From Emticicia sp. CRIBPO (GTDB taxonomy: Bacteria; Bacteroidota; Bacteroidia; Cytophagales; Spirosomataceae), in the NCBI RefSeq assembly GCF_009905725.1, contig NZ_JAAAKV010000009.1, forward strand, positions 186,001-250,000: 64,000 bases of DNA. Reading direction: 5' to 3'. A program made the position numbers and the translations under genes. Positions 1 through 8,215 of the stretch are shown here, piece by piece; positions within the stretch are counted from its first letter, which is position 1, and the number at the start of each line of letters is the position of its first letter. A model generated the notes under the pieces. It was not told the DNA's origin, did no database searches, and saw only the letters and a program-made list of their open reading frames with translations.

Positions 1-1482
1 GCAGCCAAAAAGAATGGGCAGTCTGCCTATATCGCAGGTGAATACAATTTCTCCAACAGCTATTTCGATTCTCCTCAAAACTTCAAGAGACTCAATATAC
101 TCAGCAAATACAATCAGAAAGTCGGTGACAATTCCTACCTTAACCTGGCTTTTTCGACATTTTACAGCAAATGGAATCACTCAGGGCAAATTCCTGACCG
201 GGCTGTCGAAAACGGCAGTATTTCCCACTACGGTTCTATTGATGACACCGAGGGAGGAGAAACTTCAAGAACGAATGTCAACCTCCAGCTCTTAACGGCT
301 ACCCAAAACGGCCGCTTGCTGAAGAACCAGGTTTTCTACTCCAATTACAATTTTGAGCTATTTTCCAATTTCACGTTCTTCCTGGTTGACCCTGTCAACG
401 GCGATCAGATTAAGCAGTTTGAAAAGAGGAATATTTTCGGATATAACGGAAGCTACTCCATTCCTCATAGCATCGGTGGCAGATCTTCCGAATTTATAAC
501 CGGGATCAATTACCGTTATGATTTTACCAAAGATACCGAGCTGTCCAGAACCCTCAACAGAACAGACCTGCTGGAAGGCATCAAGCTGGGCGACATCAAT
601 GAATCTAACCTGGGACTGTATCTTGAAGAAAACATCACCATCACACCAAAACTAGGCGTGAATGCGGGCCTGCGATATGATGTTTTCCGTAACCGCTACT
701 TCGATAAACTGGCTGATAATGAAGGTAAAGCTTCGGCAGGCATTATTCTGCCCAAACTGAATTTCTACTATACCCCCGGCAAAACCATTCAGTTTTACCT
801 GAATACAGGAAAAAGCTATCATTCAAACGACACCCGTGTGGTGGTGCCTCAGGGTGGAAGAGACATATTACCTGCGGCCTATGGCACAGACCTGGGTCTG
901 AACTGGAAACCTTTCCCAAAATTGTTTATCAATGCAGCTGCCTGGTACCTGTGGCTTGACCAGGAGTTTGTTTATGTCGGAGATGCCGGTGTGGTGGAGC
1001 CCGGCGGAAAAACACGCCGCGAGGGCATAGATTTGTCTGCCAGATATCAGATCACCTCCGCCCTGTTTTTTGATACAGACCTTAACATCACCAGACCCAG
1101 GGCCATAGGAGAAGAAAAAGGAGCTGATTTCATTCCTCTCGCTCCGACATTTACCTCCATCGGCGGACTGACCCTGAAAGGCAAAAAAGGATTCAGCGGC
1201 TCTTTTAGATACAGATTTCTGGGTGACAGGCCTGCCAACGAAGATAAAAGCTTGATCGCTAAAGGCTATTTTGTTTCAGACCTTCAGCTTAACTATGCAG
1301 TGAACCGGTACAACCTCGGCCTTTCCGTCAATAATATTTTTAATACCCAATGGAAAGAAACCCAGTTTGCTACAGAAAGCAGACTGAAAAATGAAACCGA
1401 ACCGGTGGAGGAAATACATTTTACAGCCGGAAGCCCGTTTTTTGCGAGGCTGACATTAATGGTTTATCTCGGCAAAAACTGA
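1..1482 (+). CDS. TonB-dependent receptor, C-terminal part (5' end outside window)
   Basis: The frame is already open at base 1 and runs 493 codons to a TGA stop at 1480-1482, so the start, signal peptide and plug domain lie outside the window. The residues are typical of the outer-membrane beta-barrel of a TonB-dependent receptor: alternating aromatic/polar strands, extracellular loops, repeated GLRYDVF- and NTGKSYHSND-like segments, and a C-terminal strand ending in aromatic/hydrophobic residues (LTLMVYLGKN). The late segment SVNNIFNTQWKE is a common motif in this family before the last strands. The family imports bulky ligands such as siderophores, cobalamin or oligosaccharides using the proton motive force. 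The substrate cannot be told from this fragment. A perfect hairpin follows the stop. Confidence 0.88.
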   Translation, partial: AAKKNGQSAYIAGEYNFSNSYFDSPQNFKRLNILSKYNQKVGDNSYLNLAFSTFYSKWNHSGQIPDRAVENGSISHYGSIDDTEGGETSRTNVNLQLLTATQNGRLLKNQVFYSNYNFELFSNFTFFLVDPVNGDQIKQFEKRNIFGYNGSYSIPHSIGGRSSEFITGINYRYDFTKDTELSRTLNRTDLLEGIKLGDINESNLGLYLEENITITPKLGVNAGLRYDVFRNRYFDKLADNEGKASAGIILPKLNFYYTPGKTIQFYLNTGKSYHSNDTRVVVPQGGRDILPAAYGTDLGLNWKPFPKLFINAAAWYLWLDQEFVYVGDAGVVEPGGKTRREGIDLSARYQITSALFFDTDLNITRPRAIGEEKGADFIPLAPTFTSIGGLTLKGKKGFSGSFRYRFLGDRPANEDKSLIAKGYFVSDLQLNYAVNRYNLGLSVNNIFNTQWKETQFATESRLKNETEPVEEIHFTAGSPFFARLTLMVYLGKN

Positions 1483-1490
1483 CTTTAAAC

Positions 1491-1520
1491 GAATTGATCC
1501 CGCCGGGGCGGGATCAATTC
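1491..1520. terminator. Perfect 14-bp inverted repeat after the TonB receptor
   Basis: Arms GAATTGATCCCGCC and GGCGGGATCAATTC are separated by two bases and begin 9 bases after the receptor stop. No T tract follows on the plus strand. It lies between two converging genes and probably ends transcription in both directions. Confidence 0.6.
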
Positions 1521-1539
1521 ATACAATCAATACAGGAGA

Positions 1540-1647
1540 TCAATCGCCTTTGTTGCCTTTTTTCTCTTTTTTAGCGGCTCTTTTCTCTTTCAGCGACTTG
1601 GTCGCTTCTTTTTTTACTTCCTTTACTGCTCCCTTATCCTTTGACAT
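1540..1647 (-). CDS. Small lysine-rich protein (35 aa)
   Basis: An ATG at 1647-1645 opens 35 codons ending in TGA. The product begins MSKDKGAVKEVKKEAT and ends KKGNKGD. It has 13 lysines and one arginine in 35 residues and no hydrophobic core, so it is probably disordered and basic. Very short Lys/Gly-rich proteins that start MSKDKG are, from memory, common as conserved hypotheticals in Cytophagales, which favours a real gene. Codon use looks normal (mixed AAA/AAG, GAA/GAG). Its role is unknown; binding to nucleic acid or ribosomes is a guess based only on charge. It points toward the receptor gene and shares the 1491-1520 hairpin as a likely terminator. Confidence 0.6.
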   Translation of the reverse strand: MSKDKGAVKEVKKEATKSLKEKRAAKKEKKGNKGD

Positions 1648-1912
1648 GATTTCTAATAATTAATTTTTGAAACAATAATTCTTAATAATACAATTAACGC
1701 GTAATTTTGTAGTGATATTTTTATTTAAATTTTAAAATAAAACCGAAATATTCACAATAAAATTATAAAAATTTAAATATTTTATATTACATTAACATTA
1801 AGATTGATCAATTTTCTAAAAATTTACGTATCTATTCAGATGCTGTATATGTAATTACATCTCAAAGATACGTTAATGATTTTACCATTAAATTAAATCG
1901 ACTATTTATAAA

Positions 1913-2335
1913 ATGCAAAAAGTATTATTAAGTATCGCTTTTTTGTACACAATCACCACAATATCTTGTAGAAGCAAAAAAACAGAAGGAGAAACAAAAG
2001 CACACGTCACTGTTAACGAACCTCAAACCAAGGACTCTACCATCAGGCTTGAAGGCGAATTCTTTGAACCAAACCAGGCCACTCATAAAATTGTTTTTAA
2101 CGGCAACAGCCTATGCTTGTATCACGGATGGGATGCAGATGATGAATATAAAATTTACAGGGGGGAGGTTTCCATTGAAGACAAAAAGGTAACCATATTT
2201 TTCAGAGGAGAAAACCACCCTACACTGGTCCTGAGAATTTCCTCAGACCGCAATAAGAATATTTACTTAAGAGGAGAAGGTACCAGCCCGGGAGGCCGCA
2301 AAGTACATTACAATTTCGTGGGCACTAAATTCTGA
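1913..2335 (+). CDS. Hypothetical lipoprotein (140 aa)
   Basis: The N-terminus MQKVLLSIAFLYTITTISC is a lipoprotein signal peptide with the modified cysteine at residue 19, followed by a charged, Lys/Glu-rich linker (residues 20-45). The mature part is small and beta-rich, with the segments FNGNSLCLYHGWD and KVTIFFRGENHP, and no motif I recognise. The AT-rich region from about 1660 to 1912 separates it from the small lysine-rich gene, and I see no clean TAnnTTTG promoter in it. It stands alone: the next gene converges on it. It is probably an envelope protein of unknown function. Confidence 0.7.
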   Translation: MQKVLLSIAFLYTITTISCRSKKTEGETKAHVTVNEPQTKDSTIRLEGEFFEPNQATHKIVFNGNSLCLYHGWDADDEYKIYRGEVSIEDKKVTIFFRGENHPTLVLRISSDRNKNIYLRGEGTSPGGRKVHYNFVGTKF

Positions 2336-2494
2336 TCACGCCCGATCTGCAACCTGACATTTGAGATCATTTAATCCGGTTATTTCCCTGAGGATATAGC
2401 CTGATTCTTTTTGCATGAGCCCGTTCTTCGTTTTTTAATAGCCAACGGATTTTCTTTCATTTTTATCCTCATTCATGCCTGAAGTGGCGTCAAA

Positions 2495-2523
2495 TAAAAA
2501 AAGACTGCCTTACCAGACAGCCC
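2495..2523 (-). terminator. Probable intrinsic terminator of the BlaI/BlaR1 operon
   Basis: Read on the minus strand, an 8-bp stem containing G-T wobbles (arms at 2516-2523 and 2502-2509, loop of 6) is followed by a run of T (2501-2495). It lies 27 bases past the stop of the M56 peptidase gene. Confidence 0.55.
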
Positions 2524-2549
2524 TTTTCTCTATTTTTCTAATAAACCAT

Positions 2550-4688
2550 TCAATATCCTACGGGTGGCTTTGGCGGAGCCGGAACGGCCCTGGGGCTTGG
2601 AGGTGATGCCACTCTCACTTTTGAAACCGGGGACGGTGCACCCGGAGGGCTAGGAGGTGTTACCATACCTACATGTTCAACAGGAAGTGGAGCACCCGGG
2701 GCCACCGGAGGTACAGGAGGAACAAACCCTACCGATCTGTAATAATTCCTGCCGCCTTTCATGTTCAGGTGTACATTATTTCCGTCTACTTTGATCGTCA
2801 GGTCTTTTTCAGAAAGTCCGGAATATCTCTTGCTCCATTTCTGACTCATCCATCCCCACACTTTGTCATATACCTGCTGTGATTGCGGCTGCAGATCAAT
2901 CAGCAACTTATCTCCTTTCAAACGGATCTCAAAATCACTTTTATCCTTTATCAGACCATCTTTATATAACATCTCTGAAAGTTCGCTCAACTCTTTTTTG
3001 AATTTGGCCTCATCTTCTTTAGCCAGCTTTTCCATGATCTTACCCTTTTCACTCATGATTTTACCCAGACTGTCCATGGGTCTCGAGAATTTTTCCATAG
3101 CACGTCCAAGGCTGTCCATCGGAGACTGCAACCTGTTCATCTTACGCTGAAGAGGAATCATCTCTTCCTGGATTTTGTGCATTTCTTCTTCCGAAGCTCT
3201 CATCTGACGCTGTACTTCCGCTTCGTTTTTCTTCAGTTGTTCAATTTTCTGAGCAATTTCTGCAGGCATTTTTGAATCACGGTACTTCATCTCAAGCTTC
3301 CTGATCTCCAGTGATACTTCCTGCATGTCCAGTGACAACTTCTCTATATTTCTGGCAGGAGCCCCCATTCTCTTTCCTACTTTTTCCATTTCAGAACCGC
3401 TCTTCTCCATTTCTTTACCATATCTTGAACTCATCTGGTCGCCGATCTTTCTCATCTCTTCACCATACTTTTCCATTTCCTTACCCAGGGCCTGCATTTC
3501 TTTTTCAAGCACTTCTATGGTTACGGTATCTCCGGCGGCTTCTGTAAAAGGAAGGCTGGCAACCAGTTTCTCAATCACTGACTTCTGTTCTTTATTTTCA
3601 GCGATTTCTTTACGGCTTTTTATTTCTTCTTTCTTTTTATCTTCTTCTTTTTTGGCGAAGGCAATACCCGCCACCATCACCATCACAAAAGCTACAATGG
3701 CTGTGATATTTCCTGAATAATTGCTTTTCTTTTCGTTAATTCCCACAATTCTTTTGATTCTGTCCATAAAAGTGCTTCTTTTTGCTCCGAAAGCCATCGC
3801 AAACTGAGGCTGGTGCCTGTAGCTCGCCACTTGCGTCAGGGCTTTGGCCAGGATCAGACGGTCTCCGCAGATTTCCACTGCAAAGTCATCACAACAGTTC
3901 TCTCTTTCGTCACGCACCTTAGCTGAAATGAACCAGGTAGCAGGATGATAGAAAAACAAGATCTCAATAAAACTCTGGAAAATATTGATCAGGTAGTCAT
4001 TGCGTCTGATATGGGCCAGCTCATGGGCCAGTACCGCTTCCAGCTGCCTGGCACTCATGCCTGAGATAATACCCACCGGCAACAGGATCACCGGTTTCAG
4101 CCAACCGATGGTCATCGGTAAAGCTGCACGCACCGATTCCAGCAACTTAACGGTTCTCTTCATGGGCATTTTTTCCATCAGCTCATCCATAATGGCTTGT
4201 ATTTCTTCTCCCACTTCAGTAACCTGTTTTACTTTCAGTCCCTGGGTGTACGAAAATCCGACTACAAGCCTGACCAGCAGGAAACAAGCCCCTACCATCC
4301 AGAAAGTCACAAACATATCCAGGTTGTTGTAAAGAAAAATCTCTGTTTGTTGTAAAAAACTCAGTTTGGCCGGATTGACAAGATTCTGGGCATTTAAGGT
4401 AGTATTGATAAACAATTGCTGTGAGCTGCTCAGTGTACCTGATACCGCTTCTGCCGCCGGCTGATAAATAGCCATGAAAGTAGCCAGGGCAGCGATGGTC
4501 TGGGTAGCGAGGGCACCGATCCCTAACCAGTAACGCGTTCCGGAACGCTTGAAGAAATAAAATAAAACACTGAATGTGAGGACAATCAGGATACCCTGCC
4601 AAACCGAATGAACGATGGTCCACCCTAATGCAGAACGCAGGTTCTCCGGCATCCCGATTTCTGAAATAATTTCTGTTAACTTTTTCAT
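2550..4688 (-). CDS. BlaR1/MecR1-like M56 membrane metallopeptidase with coiled-coil and Pro-rich C-terminus
   Basis: This is the membrane sensor-protease of a BlaI/BlaR1-type pair. The N-terminal 340 residues hold several transmembrane helices (about 24-45, 52-72, 120-142, 322-344) and the M56 zinc site HELAH at residues 222-226. In BlaR1, signal-dependent activation leads to loss of the BlaI repressor. There is no C-terminal penicillin-binding domain. Instead residues about 390-560 form a long charged coiled coil with repeated EMEKxGxEM-type units, and the last 55 residues are a proline-rich tail (VPPVPPVAPGAP). The ligand is therefore not expected to be a beta-lactam by homology. It lies 40 bases downstream of the repressor gene, in one operon. 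At 712 residues it is longer than typical BlaR1 (about 600). Confidence 0.87.
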   Translation of the reverse strand: MKKLTEIISEIGMPENLRSALGWTIVHSVWQGILIVLTFSVLFYFFKRSGTRYWLGIGALATQTIAALATFMAIYQPAAEAVSGTLSSSQQLFINTTLNAQNLVNPAKLSFLQQTEIFLYNNLDMFVTFWMVGACFLLVRLVVGFSYTQGLKVKQVTEVGEEIQAIMDELMEKMPMKRTVKLLESVRAALPMTIGWLKPVILLPVGIISGMSARQLEAVLAHELAHIRRNDYLINIFQSFIEILFFYHPATWFISAKVRDERENCCDDFAVEICGDRLILAKALTQVASYRHQPQFAMAFGAKRSTFMDRIKRIVGINEKKSNYSGNITAIVAFVMVMVAGIAFAKKEEDKKKEEIKSRKEIAENKEQKSVIEKLVASLPFTEAAGDTVTIEVLEKEMQALGKEMEKYGEEMRKIGDQMSSRYGKEMEKSGSEMEKVGKRMGAPARNIEKLSLDMQEVSLEIRKLEMKYRDSKMPAEIAQKIEQLKKNEAEVQRQMRASEEEMHKIQEEMIPLQRKMNRLQSPMDSLGRAMEKFSRPMDSLGKIMSEKGKIMEKLAKEDEAKFKKELSELSEMLYKDGLIKDKSDFEIRLKGDKLLIDLQPQSQQVYDKVWGWMSQKWSKRYSGLSEKDLTIKVDGNNVHLNMKGGRNYYRSVGFVPPVPPVAPGAPLPVEHVGMVTPPSPPGAPSPVSKVRVASPPSPRAVPAPPKPPVGY

Positions 4689-4728
4689 AATTTGTAATAG
4701 CTAAAATTTAAAGATTAATATACAGGTT

Positions 4729-5112
4729 TTACTTGTTTTCAATACTCTCGATCAGCTTCTTGATTTCCTCAAGCTCATCTTTACTGACGGTCTGATTACC
4801 CAAAGTCTGCATGACCAGCTTCATCGCCGAGCCCCTGAATGTGGCATCCACAAACTTCCCTAACAAAAACTGCTGGGTCTGCTCCTCTTCAACCAAAGCA
4901 GTATACCAGTGCACTCTTCCGTCTTCCAACCTCGACACGATGTTCTTTTCCAGCATGATTTGCATCAATTTAAGCGTGGTGGTATATCCCACGTCCTTTG
5001 TTTTTGACAATTCATCATTCACCTGCCGAACCGTTGCCTTACCTAATTGCCATAACACCTGAAGTATTTCAAGTTCAGAGTCTGTTGGCTTTATTTCTGA
5101 ATAATTTTTCAT
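4729..5112 (-). CDS. BlaI/MecI/CopY-family transcriptional repressor
   Basis: This 127-residue winged-helix repressor has the family hallmarks ELEILQVLWQLGKATVRQV (helix-turn-helix start) and TTLKLMQIMLEKNIV (recognition helix and wing). The C-terminal half (FVDATFRGSAMKLVMQTL) is the dimerisation region that holds the protease-sensitive site in BlaI. I use the ATG at 5112; the codon before it, TTG, could extend the protein by one residue. It is the first gene of the operon with the M56 peptidase. Three palindromes of the form TACGAA-N4-TTCGTA surround its own promoter, so it is very probably autoregulated. Confidence 0.92.
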   Translation of the reverse strand: MKNYSEIKPTDSELEILQVLWQLGKATVRQVNDELSKTKDVGYTTTLKLMQIMLEKNIVSRLEDGRVHWYTALVEEEQTQQFLLGKFVDATFRGSAMKLVMQTLGNQTVSKDELEEIKKLIESIENK

Positions 5113-5147
5113 CAATTTTATTTATCTACTCTTTCGCAGAAATCCTC

Positions 5148-5222
5148 TACGAATAATTTCGTAACAAATATAATACGAATGATTTCGTAATTCCAAATTT
5201 TTATTACGAAAATTTTCGTAAT
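5148..5222 (-). promoter_or_regulatory. Three tandem operators TACGAA-N4-TTCGTA
   Basis: Three copies of the palindrome TACGAA-N4-TTCGTA lie at 5148-5163 (centre TAAT), 5174-5189 (TGAT) and 5205-5220 (AATT). The third extends to a perfect 20-bp palindrome at 5203-5222. Spacing between copies is 26 and 31 bp. The middle copy sits between the -33 and -7 elements, the first covers the expected start point, and the third is upstream of -33. This is the layout of a repressor operator and fits the adjacent BlaI-family gene. Confidence 0.85.
5165..5197 (-). promoter_or_regulatory. Promoter of the BlaI/BlaR1 operon
   Basis: On the minus strand TTTG (5197-5194) and TATATTTG (5172-5165) are separated by 21 bp, matching the Bacteroidota consensus TTTG-N19-21-TAnnTTTG. 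The repressor ATG begins 53 bases downstream. Confidence 0.75.
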
Positions 5223-5324
5223 GGCCGGATTATTTTTTATTCCGCCATCAAATCCCGGAAATTTCGGCTATTTTAATTCTTAATATTTTTTAGTTTTTAG
5301 GCCCCGAATCCATATTTTTCTATT

Positions 5325-5332
5325 TAATTTTG
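5325..5332 (+). promoter_or_regulatory. Candidate -7 element for the fucosidase-nagA operon
   Basis: TAATTTTG matches TAnnTTTG and lies 22 bases before the fucosidase ATG. The -33 region has only a weak TTTAG at about 5296. Confidence 0.45.
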
Positions 5333-5354
5333 GCGAAAACTCAACCTGATTTAT

Positions 5355-6674
5355 ATGAAAAAAATATTTCTCCTTTTATTTGTCTGTGCTGCAGCTTTCG
5401 GACAATCCGGCTACACCCCCACCCCGGAAAACATCAAAGCCAGGGAGTGGTTTAAAGAAGCTAAATTTGGTTTGTTCATCCACTGGGGAGTGTCCAGCAG
5501 CCTAGGGCACGGCGAATGGGTGATGAACAACCGTAACATTAAAGTAGAAGATTATACCCGCCTGAAGAATGCTTTTTATCCGCATAGCTTCAATGCCAAA
5601 GCCTGGGTTGACATGGCCAAAGGAGCCGGGATGAAATACATCACCCTCATTTCAAGACACCATGATAGCTTCAGCAACTGGGACACGAAGCAATCCGATT
5701 GGAAAATCACCAATACGCCTTACCAGAAAGATATCGTCAAACAGCTTGCGGACGAATGTCACAAGCAGGGCATTAAACTGTTCCTTTACTATTCACTGCT
5801 CGACTGGTACAGATCAGACTACCAGTATGAAACCGGACGCACCGGCAAAGGCACAGGAAGAACACAGAAATCGGACTGGGAATCTTATGTCAGATTCATG
5901 AAAGCCCAGTTGACAGAACTATTGACCAATTACGGAGAAATCGCAGGAATCTGGTTTGACGGCCACTGGGACCAGCTTGACAACGATCATGACAAAGAAA
6001 GCGTTTCGAAAGTCAACTGGCACTATGATGAAATATACAGCCTGATCCATAAGCTGCAGCCACAGGCCCTGATCGGCAACAACCACCACCTGATGCCCAT
6101 CGCCGGTGAAGACTTCCAGATGTTTGAAAAGGACCTTCCGGGAGCTAATTCTTCAGGGTTCGGCGGGCAAGGTGTTTCAGAACTTCCGCTTGAAACCTGC
6201 GAAACCATCAGCGGAGCATGGGGATACAATATCACAGACAGGAATTACAAGTCGACAAAAGAACTGCTTCAATATCTTATCAAAGCCTCGGGATTCGGAG
6301 CCAACTTCCTGCTTAACGTCGGCCCTATGCCTGACGGACAGATTCAACCTGAATTTACCGAACGCCTGGAAGCCATGGGTACCTGGCTGAAAAAATACGG
6401 AAGTACTATTTATGGCACTCAAAAAGGTTTTATGAGACCTACCAGCGACATAGCCGTCACCCAGAAAGGCAATAAGGTATTCCTGCACCTGCTTAATCAA
6501 AAACCGGATCTTGCTCTGACTATTCCATACAGTATTAAAACCGCCAAAACTTTTGACGGGCAAAAACCGGTAAAGTTTGAGAAATCAGGCATTAAAAACT
6601 ACTATATTTTTGACCTTAAGGATGTTACCTTTAACGACACAGACACCATTATAGAACTGGAAATTAACCCTTGA
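5355..6674 (+). CDS. Alpha-L-fucosidase, glycoside hydrolase family 29
   Basis: Hydrolyses terminal alpha-L-fucose from glycans with retention of configuration. A type I signal peptide (MKKIFLLLFVCAAAFGQ) places it in the periplasm or outside. GH29 hallmarks are visible: GLFIHWGVSS (His43-Trp-Gly), RHHDSFSNWDT (His102-His-Asp) and IWFDGHWD, where Asp202 is the expected nucleophile. The segment FLLNVGPMPDG, typical of the end of the GH29 barrel, follows, then a short C-terminal beta domain. At 439 residues it is of normal length for a compact GH29. The nagA gene starts one base after its stop, so fucose release and GlcNAc-6-P use are probably co-expressed, as expected for feeding on fucosylated N-acetylglucosamine glycans. 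Confidence 0.93.
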   Translation: MKKIFLLLFVCAAAFGQSGYTPTPENIKAREWFKEAKFGLFIHWGVSSSLGHGEWVMNNRNIKVEDYTRLKNAFYPHSFNAKAWVDMAKGAGMKYITLISRHHDSFSNWDTKQSDWKITNTPYQKDIVKQLADECHKQGIKLFLYYSLLDWYRSDYQYETGRTGKGTGRTQKSDWESYVRFMKAQLTELLTNYGEIAGIWFDGHWDQLDNDHDKESVSKVNWHYDEIYSLIHKLQPQALIGNNHHLMPIAGEDFQMFEKDLPGANSSGFGGQGVSELPLETCETISGAWGYNITDRNYKSTKELLQYLIKASGFGANFLLNVGPMPDGQIQPEFTERLEAMGTWLKKYGSTIYGTQKGFMRPTSDIAVTQKGNKVFLHLLNQKPDLALTIPYSIKTAKTFDGQKPVKFEKSGIKNYYIFDLKDVTFNDTDTIIELEINP

Positions 6675-6675
6675 A

Positions 6676-7779
6676 ATGACAAAGAAAATCAATGCGGCCA
6701 AAGTCTATACCAACGGCCAGGTAAAAAATAACCAGGAAATTACGGTTTCCGAAGGTAAAATCGTCGCCATCAAAGCAGCCGAAAACGATGCGATATTCGA
6801 TTACGCGAACCTTGCCCCGGGTTTGTTCGACACCCACATCAATGGTGGCGAAAGGTTGTATTTCACACAAAACCCCAATGAAGAATGTATCAGGGACATT
6901 GTAGAGTCTTCGCAAAAATGCGGCACCGGTTATGTCTTGCCCGCCCTGATTACCTCTTCGGCAGAAAACATATTCAAAGGTATTGAGGCGATTAAAAGCT
7001 ATATGGCCAGATATCCTGACTCAGGACTGGCCGGAATGCACCTGGAAGGGCCTTTTCTGAACGTCAAAAAAAGAGGTGCCCATCTCGAAAAATACATTCA
7101 GAAGCCTGCCAATGACTTCATCGAAGAAATCATCAGACATGGAAAAGACGTCATCAGGATCATCACCATAGCCCCTGAGAACTTCACAGATGAACAGGTC
7201 AAAATATTACTTGACTCAGGGATCAATGTTTCGGCAGGGCATTCCAATGCGACCTTGAAAGAGGCCCAGCATGGATTTGATCTCGGGATAAAGCTCGTCA
7301 CCCACCTTTACAATGCCATGTCGGCCTTCACGCATCGTGAACCGGGTCTCATCGGAGCCAGTCTTTCTGCTCAGGATGTCTATGCCCCCATCATCCTGGA
7401 TGGTGTTCATTGCGACTTTGAAGCCGCCAGAATTGCTTATAAATGCAAAAAGGACAAGTTGTTCCTCATTTCAGATGCCCTGTTTGTCAACAAAAAAGTA
7501 CAGTCATTCAAATGGGAGGAGTTTGATGCCTACCTGGGTGACAACCAATACAGGAACACCGACGGTAACCTGGCCGGGGCTACCATCTCACTGGCAGACG
7601 GCGTAGTCAATGCAGTCAGGGAATTGGGCGTGAGTATTAGCGAAGCCATAGAAATGGCAACCCTGAGACCTGCACAGGCCTTAAAAATGGACCATCTGAT
7701 GGGCAAGGTAGAAGCGGGCTATCCGGCCCAGTTTACGGTATTCAATGATGATCTTTCTGAATTCAAATACATAAATTGA
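6676..7779 (+). CDS. nagA: N-acetylglucosamine-6-phosphate deacetylase
   Basis: A cytoplasmic amidohydrolase of 367 residues that converts GlcNAc-6-phosphate to glucosamine-6-phosphate plus acetate. Visible landmarks are FDTHINGG near the N-terminus (His-X-Asn rather than HxH), HLEGPF (metal-ligand Glu124), SAGHSNAT (His189), THLYNAMS (His210) and LISDAL (catalytic Asp267). The H-x-N pattern resembles the single-metal enzymes of the E. coli type. The ATG starts one base after the fucosidase TGA, so translation is probably coupled. No nagB or kinase is in the window, so the sugar phosphate must come from elsewhere. Confidence 0.93.
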   Translation: MTKKINAAKVYTNGQVKNNQEITVSEGKIVAIKAAENDAIFDYANLAPGLFDTHINGGERLYFTQNPNEECIRDIVESSQKCGTGYVLPALITSSAENIFKGIEAIKSYMARYPDSGLAGMHLEGPFLNVKKRGAHLEKYIQKPANDFIEEIIRHGKDVIRIITIAPENFTDEQVKILLDSGINVSAGHSNATLKEAQHGFDLGIKLVTHLYNAMSAFTHREPGLIGASLSAQDVYAPIILDGVHCDFEAARIAYKCKKDKLFLISDALFVNKKVQSFKWEEFDAYLGDNQYRNTDGNLAGATISLADGVVNAVRELGVSISEAIEMATLRPAQALKMDHLMGKVEAGYPAQFTVFNDDLSEFKYIN

Positions 7780-7877
7780 TTTATTTTTCAGAATATTTTG
7801 AAAATACAATCCAGTCAAAATTTATATTTATTTCAAATAGTTCATTTATTATAAAATTTACTGATAAAATTAAACAT

Positions 7878-8156
7878 ATGATAAATTCAATAAAATCAGA
7901 TAAAAACCTCAAGCTGGATCATCCGATATTGAAAGGCCTGCAGGCTGACTACTGGGGTGACTGGGAGGGAGCACATAACATAGCCCAGTCGAAAGAAGGG
8001 CATCCTGATTATGACCGGCTCCACGCCTACCTTCATCGCAAGGAAGGCGACGCTTTCAATGCCAGGTACTGGTATAGCCGCTGCAAACTACCTGTTCCGA
8101 AAGAGAGCCTGGAGGAGGAATGGGAGCAGCTGGTTCTGAAGTATGCACAAAAATAA
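7878..8156 (+). CDS. Small conserved hypothetical protein (92 aa)
   Basis: A soluble 92-residue protein with the segments QADYWGDWEGAHNIAQ, HAYLHRKEGD and NARYWYSRCKLPVP. I recall similar HAYLHRKEGD-xx-NARYWY proteins as widespread conserved hypotheticals in several phyla, with no known function. I chose the ATG at 7878; the frame stays open upstream to a TTG at 7776, but the upstream residues are low-complexity and AT-rich. It lies 98 bases after nagA and is followed at once by a hairpin, so it probably ends this transcription unit. Aromatic and charged helices suggest a TPR-like helical fold, which is inference. Confidence 0.75.
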   Translation: MINSIKSDKNLKLDHPILKGLQADYWGDWEGAHNIAQSKEGHPDYDRLHAYLHRKEGDAFNARYWYSRCKLPVPKESLEEEWEQLVLKYAQK

Positions 8157-8158
8157 AA

Positions 8159-8176
8159 CCCCGACATAGGTCGGGG
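8159..8176. terminator. Hairpin between converging genes
   Basis: CCCCGAC and GTCGGGG with loop ATAG, two bases after the stop of the small gene and 40 bases past the end of alanine dehydrogenase. It is a short GC-rich stem without a strong T tract. Confidence 0.6.
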
Positions 8177-8215
8177 CTCTATAATATGTACAATATAACG
8201 TTTAGGGAAATATAC

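Noticed and set aside
1660-1912. Promoter before the 140-residue lipoprotein gene
   Set aside because: The region is very AT-rich, but no TAnnTTTG or TTTG pair at the right spacing was found.
3325-3720. Plus-strand open frame inside the M56 gene
   Set aside because: It is the complement of the coiled-coil region of a clear gene and has no family features; the same applies to the other long frames antisense to real genes.
2550-5112. Beta-lactam resistance sensor system
   Set aside because: The BlaI and M56 parts are present, but the penicillin-binding sensor domain of BlaR1 is absent and no beta-lactamase gene is linked.
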